The notes under the pieces: generated by a model
Databases searched by the model: none
What the model was told of the DNA's origin: nothing
The model's input: only the letters and a program-made list of their open reading frames with translations
Position numbers and translations under genes: made by a program
Part shown: one piece after another, positions 16,573-26,329 of the stretch
Position numbering within the stretch: the first letter of the stretch is position 1
How the letters are laid out: each line of letters opens with the position of its first letter
From: Sphingobium sp. V4
GTDB lineage: Bacteria > Pseudomonadota > Alphaproteobacteria > Sphingomonadales > Sphingomonadaceae
DNA: 64,000 nt
Direction of reading: 5' to 3'
Assembly: GCF_029590555.1 (NCBI RefSeq)
Contig: NZ_CP081002.1
Coordinates: 62,001-126,000, forward strand

Positions 16573-18987
16573 CTAGAATCGGGTACGGAGCGTGGCGCCG
16601 ACGGTGCGGGGGTCGCCGAGTGTGGCTGTCACGAGGCCGGTGTTGGCGACCGAGAGCGTGTCCACATAATTTTTGTCGAACAGGTTTTTGGCCCAGATCG
16701 ACAGGTCCAGGGCGCCGTCCTCCAGCCGCACGCCGATGCGGGCGTTGGCGACGCCATAGCTGGGTACCAGCGAATAGCGGCTGTCCGATACGGCCGTGTA
16801 GTAGGAGGAGCGCCAGCTATAGTCCGCGCGGCCATAGAGATCGGCGTCGCCCAGCACGGTCGTGCCCAGCGGCACCGAAAAATCGCCGCCTGCGCTCCAC
16901 GACCAGCTCGGAACGCCGGAGAGCGGCCTTCCGCTCAGGTCCGTGATCGCCGAACCTCCGGTGGTCGGATTGAGCGATTCCACCGGCGTGGGGCCATTTT
17001 TGAACGACACATAATAGGCGTCGGTATAGGCGAGCGAGGCATTGAGGTTCAGACGCTTCGACAGCGCCAGCACGCTATCAAGTTCGAAGCCGCGCGCCCG
17101 CGCCTGGGGGATGTTGGTAATATAGTTGCGGGTGCTGTTGGTGCCGACGATCTGCTCGACGATGGCCGTCTGATAGTCGAAAATGTCCGTCCAGAAGGCC
17201 GCGGCATTGACGGTCAGCTTGCCGTCCCACCACTGGCTCTTTAGACCGGCTTCATAATTGTCGACCTTTTCCGGGCCGACATCGGCGCTGACGCCAGCCG
17301 GGATATTGGTCAGGTTGAGACCGCCGGATTTGTTGCCCCTGGCATAGGTCGCATAGACCAATATGTCCGGCGTAACCTTGTAGGACAGGGTGGCGAGGCC
17401 CGACAGGCTGTCGTCCGTGAAGCCGGTCGAGTAGCTGGCGACGGGGTTCAGGCTGTTACGCAGAGTGATGGCGGCAGCACGCTGCGCTGCGGTCAGCGCG
17501 GACAGATCATTCCCTTCCGCCCACCATTGGTCGAAGCTGCCCTGCTTCTTTTCGTGCGTGTACCGCAATCCCAGCGTCAGCGACAGGCTGTCAGGGATGA
17601 GGTCGTAGCTTGCCTGGCCGAACAGGGCGTAGCTTTTCGTTTCCGGGTCGGACGTGGATCGCGCGACAAAACCGTTGACCGCCGCCTGCCGCACTGTCGG
17701 GTCGGCGTTGGGGAAGAGCCAGAGCGGCGCGTCGACGCCATAGCCGGAGGCGCCCGATCCGTTGATGATCTGCCAGAAATAATAGGCGCCGACCATATAG
17801 CTCAGGCGGCCTTCACCATTGGAACCGAGGCGGAATTCCTGGCTGAACTGGCGCTGGCGATTTTCCTGATGGCTAAGCGTGTTGACCGAGAGCGAGGTAG
17901 AGTCGCCGTCGTTGCGCGGATACCAGTTCCACTTGCGATAGGCGGTGATGGAACTGAGCGTGACCGGCCCGAGATCCCAGTCGGCCTTCCCCGATACCCC
18001 CCATTGGTTCATGAATGCCTGGAACCGGGCGTCGACGTCGACCTTCCGCGCGAAGGGATCGACCGGCAGAGGCGTGTATCCCGCCCGGGCTGTGCGCTGG
18101 AGGAAATTGTTGGCGATGGCCGTGCCATCGTCATAGCTGGTGAAGACCGCGTAGGGTGATCGGGTGCAGCAGTTCAGTGTCTGCTTGCCATAATCGGCGA
18201 TGAGGCGGAGAGAGAAGCTGTCCGATGGCTTCAGCAGCAACTGCCCGCGCGCCGTGAAATTGTCATAGTCATGGACTTTCCGGCCATCATGGACGTTACG
18301 GATGAAGCCGTCACGATGGGTGTCGGCCAGGCTGATGCGCAGCGCCGCCCAGTCGGTCAGCGGACCGGTCACGGAGCCGCGCACCTGGTGGAAGCCAAAC
18401 TCGCCGAGTGTCGCTTCGGCCTGTCCGCCGAAGCTGAATTCCGGTTGTCGGGTGGTGATGTTGATCGCGCCTGCGGTCGTGTTCTTCCCGAACAAAGTGC
18501 CCTGCGGCCCGCGCAGCACTTCGATGCGGTCCAGATCGACCAGGTCGAACTGGCTGGCGCCGACGCGGCCATAGTAGACGTCGTCGATATAGACGCCGAC
18601 CCCATTTTCCAGCCCGTCGTTGGTCAGCGCCACGTTCGAGCCGAGCCCGCGGATATTGATGTTGGTGTTGCGCGGATTGAAGCTGAAGAGCTGGAGGCTG
18701 GGCGCGACCTGTTGCACCGCCGACAAAGTATAGTCGCCGCGCTGTTCGAGCAGGGCGCCGCCGACCACGGCAAGCGCGACGGGGACATCCTGTGCATTTT
18801 CGGCACGACGGCGTGCGGTGACGACGATCGGACTGCCGGCATCGCCCTCGTCGAGGGCGGCGTCGACCGGTTGGGGAAGCGGCTGTTCCTGAGCCTGCGC
18901 CATGCAGGCGGCGCCGGAAACCCCGAGCAGGAGGAGGAAGCGCACAGAAAGTCGGGCGGTGCGACGCGGGGAAAGGCTGGACAACAT
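16573..18987 (-). CDS. TonB-dependent outer-membrane receptor
   Basis: 804 residues. Signal peptide ends near AQAQ (about 33); TonB box PIVVTA at 53-58; plug domain with LRGPQGTLFGKNTTAGAINI typical of the large sphingomonad TBDR group for organic ligands; a 22-strand barrel ending in RTRF with terminal Phe. It imports a ligand with TonB/ExbBD energy. The ATG overlaps the TAA of a 56-codon ORF upstream (TAATG), so it is probably translationally coupled. Genes behind it (symporter, AtsK-like, arylsulfatase) suggest a sulfated organic or carbohydrate ligand rather than iron. Confidence 0.92.
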   Translation of the reverse strand: MLSSLSPRRTARLSVRFLLLLGVSGAACMAQAQEQPLPQPVDAALDEGDAGSPIVVTARRRAENAQDVPVALAVVGGALLEQRGDYTLSAVQQVAPSLQLFSFNPRNTNINIRGLGSNVALTNDGLENGVGVYIDDVYYGRVGASQFDLVDLDRIEVLRGPQGTLFGKNTTAGAINITTRQPEFSFGGQAEATLGEFGFHQVRGSVTGPLTDWAALRISLADTHRDGFIRNVHDGRKVHDYDNFTARGQLLLKPSDSFSLRLIADYGKQTLNCCTRSPYAVFTSYDDGTAIANNFLQRTARAGYTPLPVDPFARKVDVDARFQAFMNQWGVSGKADWDLGPVTLSSITAYRKWNWYPRNDGDSTSLSVNTLSHQENRQRQFSQEFRLGSNGEGRLSYMVGAYYFWQIINGSGASGYGVDAPLWLFPNADPTVRQAAVNGFVARSTSDPETKSYALFGQASYDLIPDSLSLTLGLRYTHEKKQGSFDQWWAEGNDLSALTAAQRAAAITLRNSLNPVASYSTGFTDDSLSGLATLSYKVTPDILVYATYARGNKSGGLNLTNIPAGVSADVGPEKVDNYEAGLKSQWWDGKLTVNAAAFWTDIFDYQTAIVEQIVGTNSTRNYITNIPQARARGFELDSVLALSKRLNLNASLAYTDAYYVSFKNGPTPVESLNPTTGGSAITDLSGRPLSGVPSWSWSAGGDFSVPLGTTVLGDADLYGRADYSWRSSYYTAVSDSRYSLVPSYGVANARIGVRLEDGALDLSIWAKNLFDKNYVDTLSVANTGLVTATLGDPRTVGATLRTRF

Positions 18988-19157
18988 TATGGAGTGGACT
19001 CCCTGGATTTTTTTATCTTGGTGGCGTCGGCGCCGCGCAGCAGAGCATCGCGCACGACGGCATCGCCGTAGAGCGCAGCGGCCGAGTGGAGGACGGACAC
19101 CGAATAGGTGGAACGCCGCACATCTGGCGCGGCGGCATGTTTTTTAGGCATGGACAT
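18987..19157 (-). CDS. Small 56-residue basic protein translationally coupled to the TBDR
   Basis: ATG at 19157-19155 preceded by GGAAAGG at good spacing, 56 codons, stop TAA at 18989-18987 that shares its last A with the TBDR ATG (TAATG). The protein is basic, with Lys/Arg at both ends (MSMPKKHAAAPDVRRSTY at the start, ATKIKKSRESTP at the end) and a short amphipathic helix in the middle (LHSAAALYGDAVVRDALLRG). I do not recognise a family. Ribosome site, overlap and codon use suggest a real leader gene; it could also be the remnant of a longer protein. Confidence 0.5.
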   Translation of the reverse strand: MSMPKKHAAAPDVRRSTYSVSVLHSAAALYGDAVVRDALLRGADATKIKKSRESTP

Positions 19158-19164
19158 GCCTTTC

Positions 19165-19181
19165 CCGCACCGGCGGTGCGG
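19165..19181. promoter_or_regulatory. 17-bp perfect palindrome before the small ORF-TBDR operon
   Basis: CCGCACCG-G-CGGTGCGG, perfect 8-bp arms around one base, ending 7 bases before the small-ORF start and abutting its ribosome site. As DNA it could be an operator; as RNA it has too small a loop for a perfect hairpin but could form a shorter one next to the Shine-Dalgarno. Confidence 0.45.
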
Positions 19182-19666
19182 TATGACAGGGCGGGATCGT
19201 TGACGGTCATGGCCTTGCCGCGCCCTGGAGACGCGGTCAGGCCACCCCGAGACGCGCGGCGGTTGGCCTTATACTGTCATTGAAAATTGGCGCATCGTTT
19301 CGCACTCCATGGGTGTGGAGGGAACACGATCCTGGCGTGGTCGCCCTGGCATCGCGCGCTTTAGCTGTTGGTGACGCGGAGCAAGCTGCTTCCCGATCAA
19401 AAGCCGCGGGCCATGCCGATGATGTCATCCGATACGTGGCCATTCGCATCGCTGGGGCTATGTCTACATATCAGATAGACTTTGTTGCGCAAGGCAAGTT
19501 TTGCTTTCGATCCCCATATCCGCGCTTGCAGCGGAACGGTTCTGCGTGTCCGCTTCCATCAAGGCATGTCCCGTTGGATCAGGGCGCGCGCGTTCGTTTT
19601 CGTCCGCTCCTGCCAAATGGGCCCTAGCCCTGCCGAAGGCGACGGATGGCCTCTATTGGCCAAGGC
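19182..19666. other. Non-coding region upstream of the small ORF-TBDR operon
   Basis: About 485 bp with no convincing gene on either strand. It separates the 3' end of the second GPH symporter gene from the small ORF, so it should hold a promoter for the sulfate-ester operon on the minus strand. A dyad GTCTA-N9-TAGAC at 19462-19480 lies in a locally AT-rich patch. No clear terminator was found. Confidence 0.5.
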
Positions 19667-20926
19667 TCATTTCGATCGGCGAACGGGGTTGATCGCGAAC
19701 GCGCCCAGCAGGGCGAAAACCGCGCCTGTGAAATAGATGGCGGCATAATCCTTTCCGCCGGCGCTGCCGATCATCAGGATGACCGGCGCGATGGCCGGGG
19801 CGAGCGACTGGGGCAGGCTGTTGGCGATCTGGAAGACGCCCATATCCTTGGCCCGGTCCTGATCGCTCGGCAGGATGGCGGCCAGCAGCGCCAGATCGAC
19901 AGCGAAATACAGGCCCTTGCCGATCCCTGCCATCGCCACGCCGACCAGGAACTGGTCGACCGAGGGCGCGAGCGCGATTGTCAGGAATCCCGCGCCTTCC
20001 AGCACGGCCGCCAGGAATACCAGCGGCTTGCGGCGGCCGGTCCAGTCGGTAATGAAGCCGCCGATCATCGATATGCCGATTGTGGCGGTCGCGATGATTC
20101 CCATCGATTTGACCATCACCTGCGTCGCATCCGATTTCGGCAGCGACAATTGGTCGGTCAGGAAGAAGAGCTGGTAGGTCAGCAGGAAGGACCAGGCCAT
20201 CATGATGAGGAAGCGGCTGCCGAAGGCCCAGCTGAAATCCCAGTCGCGGAAAGGCGCTGCAATGTGCCGCAGCATGGCGCCGACGCCGACGGGCCGATCT
20301 TCATCGGGCGAGGCCGGGCGGTCGGGCAGGATCAGACACAGGGTGACGATGCCAACGACCGTGATGGCGAAGGGCGCCAGGAACATCAACAGGTCGGACG
20401 ATTGCGTGAACTGCGTGATCCAGCTGCCAGCGAAGGTGCCGGCGGTCGATGTCATGCCCAGCATCCCGGCGACGCGCCCCTGCATCCGCACCGGAATGAC
20501 ATCGGGCAGGATCGGCAGGCAGGCGGCCTGCATCGCATTGAAACCGGCTTGGCAGACCACCCAGCCAAGGCCCAGCAGCAGCAGGTTGGGTGCGGACCCC
20601 AGGACGACCAATCCGGCGCCGCTGACCAGCAGTCCGCCCAGCAACCAGGGTCGCCGCCGCCCGAAACGGCTGCGCGTCCGATCCGACAACGCGCCGCAGA
20701 TCGGCGTCACGACCAGCGCGACGAACCCGCCGATCGCCAGGATGATGCCCAGCCAGCGCCCTTTTTCCGCTTCGGTCGCGATCGCGCCGACGCGCAGCGC
20801 CATGGTAATCACCACCGGCGTCAGCAGCGCGACCCAAATGCCGAATTGCGCCAGCACATAGACGGCGATGAAGGCGAGCGAGACCGGCTTGCGGGTCGCC
20901 TCATCGGCAGGGGACCAGGCTTTCAT
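19667..20926 (-). CDS. MFS symporter of the GPH type
   Basis: 419 residues with about 12 hydrophobic segments and the same loop 2-3 motif as the other symporter, SDRTRSRFGRRRPW at 81-94. It is related to, but clearly diverged from, the protein at 15146-16549. Start ATG 20926 is chosen because upstream codons in this frame are Pro/Arg/Thr-rich and run into the preceding gene's end. As the last gene of the LacI-linked glycan operon it should import the sugar products released in the periplasm. Confidence 0.87.
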   Translation of the reverse strand: MKAWSPADEATRKPVSLAFIAVYVLAQFGIWVALLTPVVITMALRVGAIATEAEKGRWLGIILAIGGFVALVVTPICGALSDRTRSRFGRRRPWLLGGLLVSGAGLVVLGSAPNLLLLGLGWVVCQAGFNAMQAACLPILPDVIPVRMQGRVAGMLGMTSTAGTFAGSWITQFTQSSDLLMFLAPFAITVVGIVTLCLILPDRPASPDEDRPVGVGAMLRHIAAPFRDWDFSWAFGSRFLIMMAWSFLLTYQLFFLTDQLSLPKSDATQVMVKSMGIIATATIGISMIGGFITDWTGRRKPLVFLAAVLEGAGFLTIALAPSVDQFLVGVAMAGIGKGLYFAVDLALLAAILPSDQDRAKDMGVFQIANSLPQSLAPAIAPVILMIGSAGGKDYAAIYFTGAVFALLGAFAINPVRRSK

Positions 20927-20951
20927 GTCTTGGCGCTCTCCGGTCCGGGTA

Positions 20952-22592
<1,641 letters not shown>

Positions 22593-22630
22593 GGGCGGGA
22601 TTCCTTTCCGTCTCGGGCCGAGGATGGCGC

Positions 22631-24562
22631 TCAATGGTGCGACCGGACAGGCAGCATGATGCCCACGCCGCGGGGATAGGCGGGATCGGGACCGTCATCG
22701 GGCAGGTCGGGACTCTGCCGTTCGACATCCGCCATGCTGCGGGGCAGGGCGAAGGGCAGGCGACCGCGGGCAACAGCCCGCCCCGATATCACATCCAGCA
22801 CCGCCGCGTCGCTGGCGCCGAAAGTCACGAGCATCGCCTTGGTCATCGGTTCAATCGCGGTGAGGATCGCGGGGCGGTCCATTTCGACGGCGACGATCGT
22901 GGGGACATGGGCGGCGGCGCGGGCGATTGCCTTCACGTCTGCATCTTCGGGGCGGAAGTCCAGGCGGCCCTCATGCTGGCGCGATCCGAAGAAATGATGG
23001 GGATGCAGCGTTTCGAATGGTGTCGCGGTGCGAATGAGGGCGAACTCCGCTGCCGCAGGATCGTCGACCACGGTGAAACCTGCCGCCCGCGCCGCCGCCG
23101 CCGCCACGCCGTGCAGCCAGACGCGCTTGCCGGCGGCGACCGGCAGCAATGCGTTCTCATTGCGCAGCAGCACCTGGCTCGCGCGTTGCACCGCGTCCGC
23201 CTTCGCCTGATGGAGGGCATTGCCCACGATATTCGTAGCGGCATCGGCATCGACATAGGGGTTATCGAACAGCCCGAGCGCGAATTTGAGTCGCAACACT
23301 TGCCGCACAGCCTCATCCAGGCGAACTGGTCTGATCCGGCCTGCGCGTGCTGCCGCCACCAGGGGCGCAGGATCATCGGCGCCGCCAAACTGGTCGATTC
23401 CCGCCTCAAGTCCCTTTACGAAGCGGGTGGTCACGTCTGCTTCTTCCATGCCCCATGGCGTGCCGATGGAGGCTGGCGTCTGCGGATGGGCGGCATCGGG
23501 GGCTATGCAGGCCTGCGGACAGTCGCGGGTGATCGACCAGTCGGACAGGATCAGGCCGCGATAGGCTTTTTCGCCACGCAACAGACCCGTCAGTATCTGC
23601 TTGTTGAAACCTGCGGCGACCGGCTCGATGGCCTTGCCGGCGATCGTCGGCCCCTGCACGATGACATATGTAGGCATCACCCCGGCGCTATGCGCGGCGA
23701 GGGCATCATCGAACGCGCGGACATGCTGGTCGAAGGCGGCCTGGGTCAGCGGTGCATGGCGGCCATAATGATTATGCCCGTCAAAGCCCTTCGGCTGCGC
23801 GCCATAGCCCACCCAATGCTTGACCACGGTGGCGACGCCGTCCTTCGTCACTCCGTGCCGACCCTGCTGAAATCCTTCGACATAGGCGCCTGCCAGCCGC
23901 GAGACGGTCACCGGGTCGGATCCGAAGGTGGCGGCAAAGCGCGGCCACCGTGGTTCGGTAGCCAGGTCCGCCTGGGGCGAGAGCGCCATATGGATGCCGA
24001 CGGCGCGATATTCGATCCGCGCAATATCGCCGAAACGCCTGACCGTTTCCGCGTCCCCCAGAGCGGCGAAGCCCAAAGTGTCGGGCCAGAGCGAAAAGCC
24101 GCCGCCAGTCGTGCTGGCGCCCAGGGTCGCCTGGAAATGATGGCGCGGGTCGGTGCTGATCGTGGCGGGTATGCCGAGGCGGCTGGCTTCGGCAAGCCGC
24201 TGGATGGCGTTGTTCTGCGTCGCGAGTTCGGCCGGCGACACGACGAGGCGTGTGATGAAGCTGCTGATGTGCCGTTGGTCGATCAAAGTCTTGGCAGCGA
24301 CGGCATCATAGGTCCGGCCGGAAAAGCCGATGGTCGATCCCGGCGTGGGCAGGCTCGCGTGGAGCAGCATTCCTGCCTTTTCCTCCAACGTCATCTGCGC
24401 CAGCAGATCCTCCACCCGCCTGTCGATCGGCTGGCGATAATCCTCGTAGACGTCACGCTTGCCATCATGGTTGAGGTCGCGCCATGGGTCGGTTGGTGCT
24501 CCCGCGCCGCCGAGTACAAGGGCAAAAAGCGACGCAGCCGCGATCCTTCCGCGCATCACCAT
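22631..24562 (-). CDS. Exported GH3 glycoside hydrolase (beta-glucosidase type)
   Basis: 643 residues, signal peptide at about 1-22. It continues WRDLNHDGKRDVYEDYRQPI, an EF-hand-like loop seen in some GH3 enzymes, then RRVEDLLAQMTLEEKAGML. The substrate-binding VVKHWVGYGA is at about 246-254 and the nucleophile is Asp341 in GLILSDWS. It then has the second alpha/beta domain, but at 643 residues lacks a fibronectin-III tail. ATG 24562 has GGAAGGAG upstream and overlaps the end of the preceding GH3 gene. It releases beta-linked glucose or a related sugar in the periplasm. Confidence 0.88.
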   Translation of the reverse strand: MVMRGRIAAASLFALVLGGAGAPTDPWRDLNHDGKRDVYEDYRQPIDRRVEDLLAQMTLEEKAGMLLHASLPTPGSTIGFSGRTYDAVAAKTLIDQRHISSFITRLVVSPAELATQNNAIQRLAEASRLGIPATISTDPRHHFQATLGASTTGGGFSLWPDTLGFAALGDAETVRRFGDIARIEYRAVGIHMALSPQADLATEPRWPRFAATFGSDPVTVSRLAGAYVEGFQQGRHGVTKDGVATVVKHWVGYGAQPKGFDGHNHYGRHAPLTQAAFDQHVRAFDDALAAHSAGVMPTYVIVQGPTIAGKAIEPVAAGFNKQILTGLLRGEKAYRGLILSDWSITRDCPQACIAPDAAHPQTPASIGTPWGMEEADVTTRFVKGLEAGIDQFGGADDPAPLVAAARAGRIRPVRLDEAVRQVLRLKFALGLFDNPYVDADAATNIVGNALHQAKADAVQRASQVLLRNENALLPVAAGKRVWLHGVAAAAARAAGFTVVDDPAAAEFALIRTATPFETLHPHHFFGSRQHEGRLDFRPEDADVKAIARAAAHVPTIVAVEMDRPAILTAIEPMTKAMLVTFGASDAAVLDVISGRAVARGRLPFALPRSMADVERQSPDLPDDGPDPAYPRGVGIMLPVRSHH

Positions 24563-26277
24563 GTCAATTGCTCCTTCCCGCAAAAGGCATCGACCGGGCT
24601 GACGCCGGCAAATGGCGCATCGCCAAGCAACCGCTCGGCCAGCGCCGTCTGGACGTCGGGCAGCGAGGCATAGGCGTTGATATAGGTCGCGACGTGCGGG
24701 GCGTCATACAGATAATAGGGCTGGCCGAAAGACAGTAGCAGGGTCGGGATTTCGCGGTTGAACTGGATCATCGCGTTGCGGGGGCTGCCGTGCAGCTTGG
24801 CGAAGTCCAGGAAAATGTGCCCAAGGGCCGGGGTCGTTTCCTGTCCGATCAGATAGAGGACAAGGTCCGTATCATCCGGCGTCGGCATGGCCGCGGGGTC
24901 GAAGGCGCGCACGGCGAAACCGCGTGCTTCCAGTGCCCCGCGTAGCGGGTCGAAGCTGCGTTCGGGCGCGCCGGAAAAGAAGCTCGATCCTTCGTCGGCG
25001 ATCACCGCGATACGCTTGTGCTTGGTTGGATCGAGGGGCAGCAATTGCTGCCTGTCCTTGACCAGCGTGATGCTACGTCCCGCCGCATCGGCGGCGATCG
25101 CGAGATGATCGGGCCGGCGCAATATTTCGCGCACCCGTTCGACGGGGGCAAGCCGCTCGTCGTTCGTCATGCGGTGAAGGCCCAGTTTCGCCTTGAGCGT
25201 CAGGGTGCGGGTGACGGCTTCGTGCAGGCGCCGTTCGGACAGCCGGCCTTCGCGCAGCCCGCGCAGCATCAGCGCCATGTCCTCACCCGGATCGCGGCTG
25301 AACAGGAAGACGTCGCAACCATTCTCGATCACCGCAGGCACGGCTTCGGCCCTGTCCATCCAGCTGGTGAGGCCACCCATGACCGTGGCATCCGACACGA
25401 TCAGGCCCTGAAACCCCAACTGCCCGCGCAACAATTCCTCGTTCAACAGGCGGGAGACCGATGCGGGCTGGAAGGCCGTGCGTCCCGCATCGGGCCAGCG
25501 TGACCGGACATAGGCGGGCAGGGCGATATGCGCCGACATCACGGTCATCACGCCATCGTCGATCAACGTGCCGAAGATGCGGCCGAAACTTTCCTCCCAT
25601 TCCGCCATCGACAGGTCGTTGACGGTCGTGGTCATGTGCTGGTCGCGATCGTCGATGCCGTCGCCCGGCCAGTGCTTCGCGCAGGCGGCGATGCCGTCGG
25701 CCTGCAGCGCGTGAACATAGGCGCGGGCATGGTCGATGATGCGCTGAGGGTCCGATCCATAGGACCGCGTGCCCACGATCGCGCTGCGAAAGGCGTGGTT
25801 GATGTCCACAACCGGGGTGAAGGACCAGTTATAGCCCAACGCCCGGCTTTCGTGGGCGACGATGCGGGCAAGGTCGGCACTCAGCGCAAGGTCGTCGCAG
25901 GCCGCGATGCCCATCTGGTTGGGGATGGCCGTCGTGAAGGGAGAGCTGATCGTCCCGCCCTCGATATCGCCGGACAGGATCAGCGGCACGCCGGTTCCGT
26001 CCAGTGCCCGATCCAGCGCATGGCGGGTCGCCGCCCAGGCGGCGTCCAGATCATGGGCTGGGAAGCGATGGATGCCGCCAGGGGCATGGGTGGACAGATC
26101 GTCCACCTCTGCCAGCGTGTCATGGCGCGCGGACAGCACGAACAATTGCGCGATCTGTGCTTCGACCGAGAGGGCGTCACGGGTGTTTTCCACCCAGCGC
26201 TGATCCTCCGGGGAGAGGGCGAGAGGGCCAGCGCTGGGCGAACGGGGGGGAGACAGGTCGGGGATGGCGATACTCAT
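24556..26277 (-). CDS. GH3 beta-N-acetylhexosaminidase-like enzyme (NagZ-type catalytic loop)
   Basis: 573 residues. CAKHWPGDGIDDRDQH (Lys201-His202 to His214) is the KHFPGxG...H loop of NagZ-type GH3 enzymes in which His is the acid/base residue, a mark of beta-N-acetylglucosaminidases; the nucleophile is Asp296 in GLIVSDATVM. Unlike short NagZ (about 340 residues) it has a second alpha/beta domain. No clear signal peptide is seen, so it may act in the cytoplasm. Second gene of the operon, 52 bp after the TBDR across a strong hairpin; its TGA lies within the start of the next GH3 gene. Confidence 0.85.
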   Translation of the reverse strand: MSIAIPDLSPPRSPSAGPLALSPEDQRWVENTRDALSVEAQIAQLFVLSARHDTLAEVDDLSTHAPGGIHRFPAHDLDAAWAATRHALDRALDGTGVPLILSGDIEGGTISSPFTTAIPNQMGIAACDDLALSADLARIVAHESRALGYNWSFTPVVDINHAFRSAIVGTRSYGSDPQRIIDHARAYVHALQADGIAACAKHWPGDGIDDRDQHMTTTVNDLSMAEWEESFGRIFGTLIDDGVMTVMSAHIALPAYVRSRWPDAGRTAFQPASVSRLLNEELLRGQLGFQGLIVSDATVMGGLTSWMDRAEAVPAVIENGCDVFLFSRDPGEDMALMLRGLREGRLSERRLHEAVTRTLTLKAKLGLHRMTNDERLAPVERVREILRRPDHLAIAADAAGRSITLVKDRQQLLPLDPTKHKRIAVIADEGSSFFSGAPERSFDPLRGALEARGFAVRAFDPAAMPTPDDTDLVLYLIGQETTPALGHIFLDFAKLHGSPRNAMIQFNREIPTLLLSFGQPYYLYDAPHVATYINAYASLPDVQTALAERLLGDAPFAGVSPVDAFCGKEQLTW

Positions 26278-26294
26278 CGGGCAGAGGCGAATGC

Positions 26295-26322
26295 GCGTGC
26301 GGCGGCCGCAACCGCCGCACGC
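26295..26322 (-). promoter_or_regulatory. Strong hairpin between the TBDR and GH3 genes
   Basis: Perfect 11-bp arms GCGTGCGGCGG (26295-26305) and CCGCCGCACGC (26312-26322) around a 6-base loop, 7 bases after the TBDR stop. No T-run follows. It probably protects the receptor mRNA or attenuates readthrough so that the receptor is made in excess of the enzymes. Confidence 0.6.
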
Positions 26323-26329
26323 TGTCCAA

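Noticed and set aside
19280..19627. 115-codon plus-strand frame in the gap between the symporter and small-ORF genes
   Set aside because: No ribosome site, no recognisable domain and mixed codon use; treated as non-coding.
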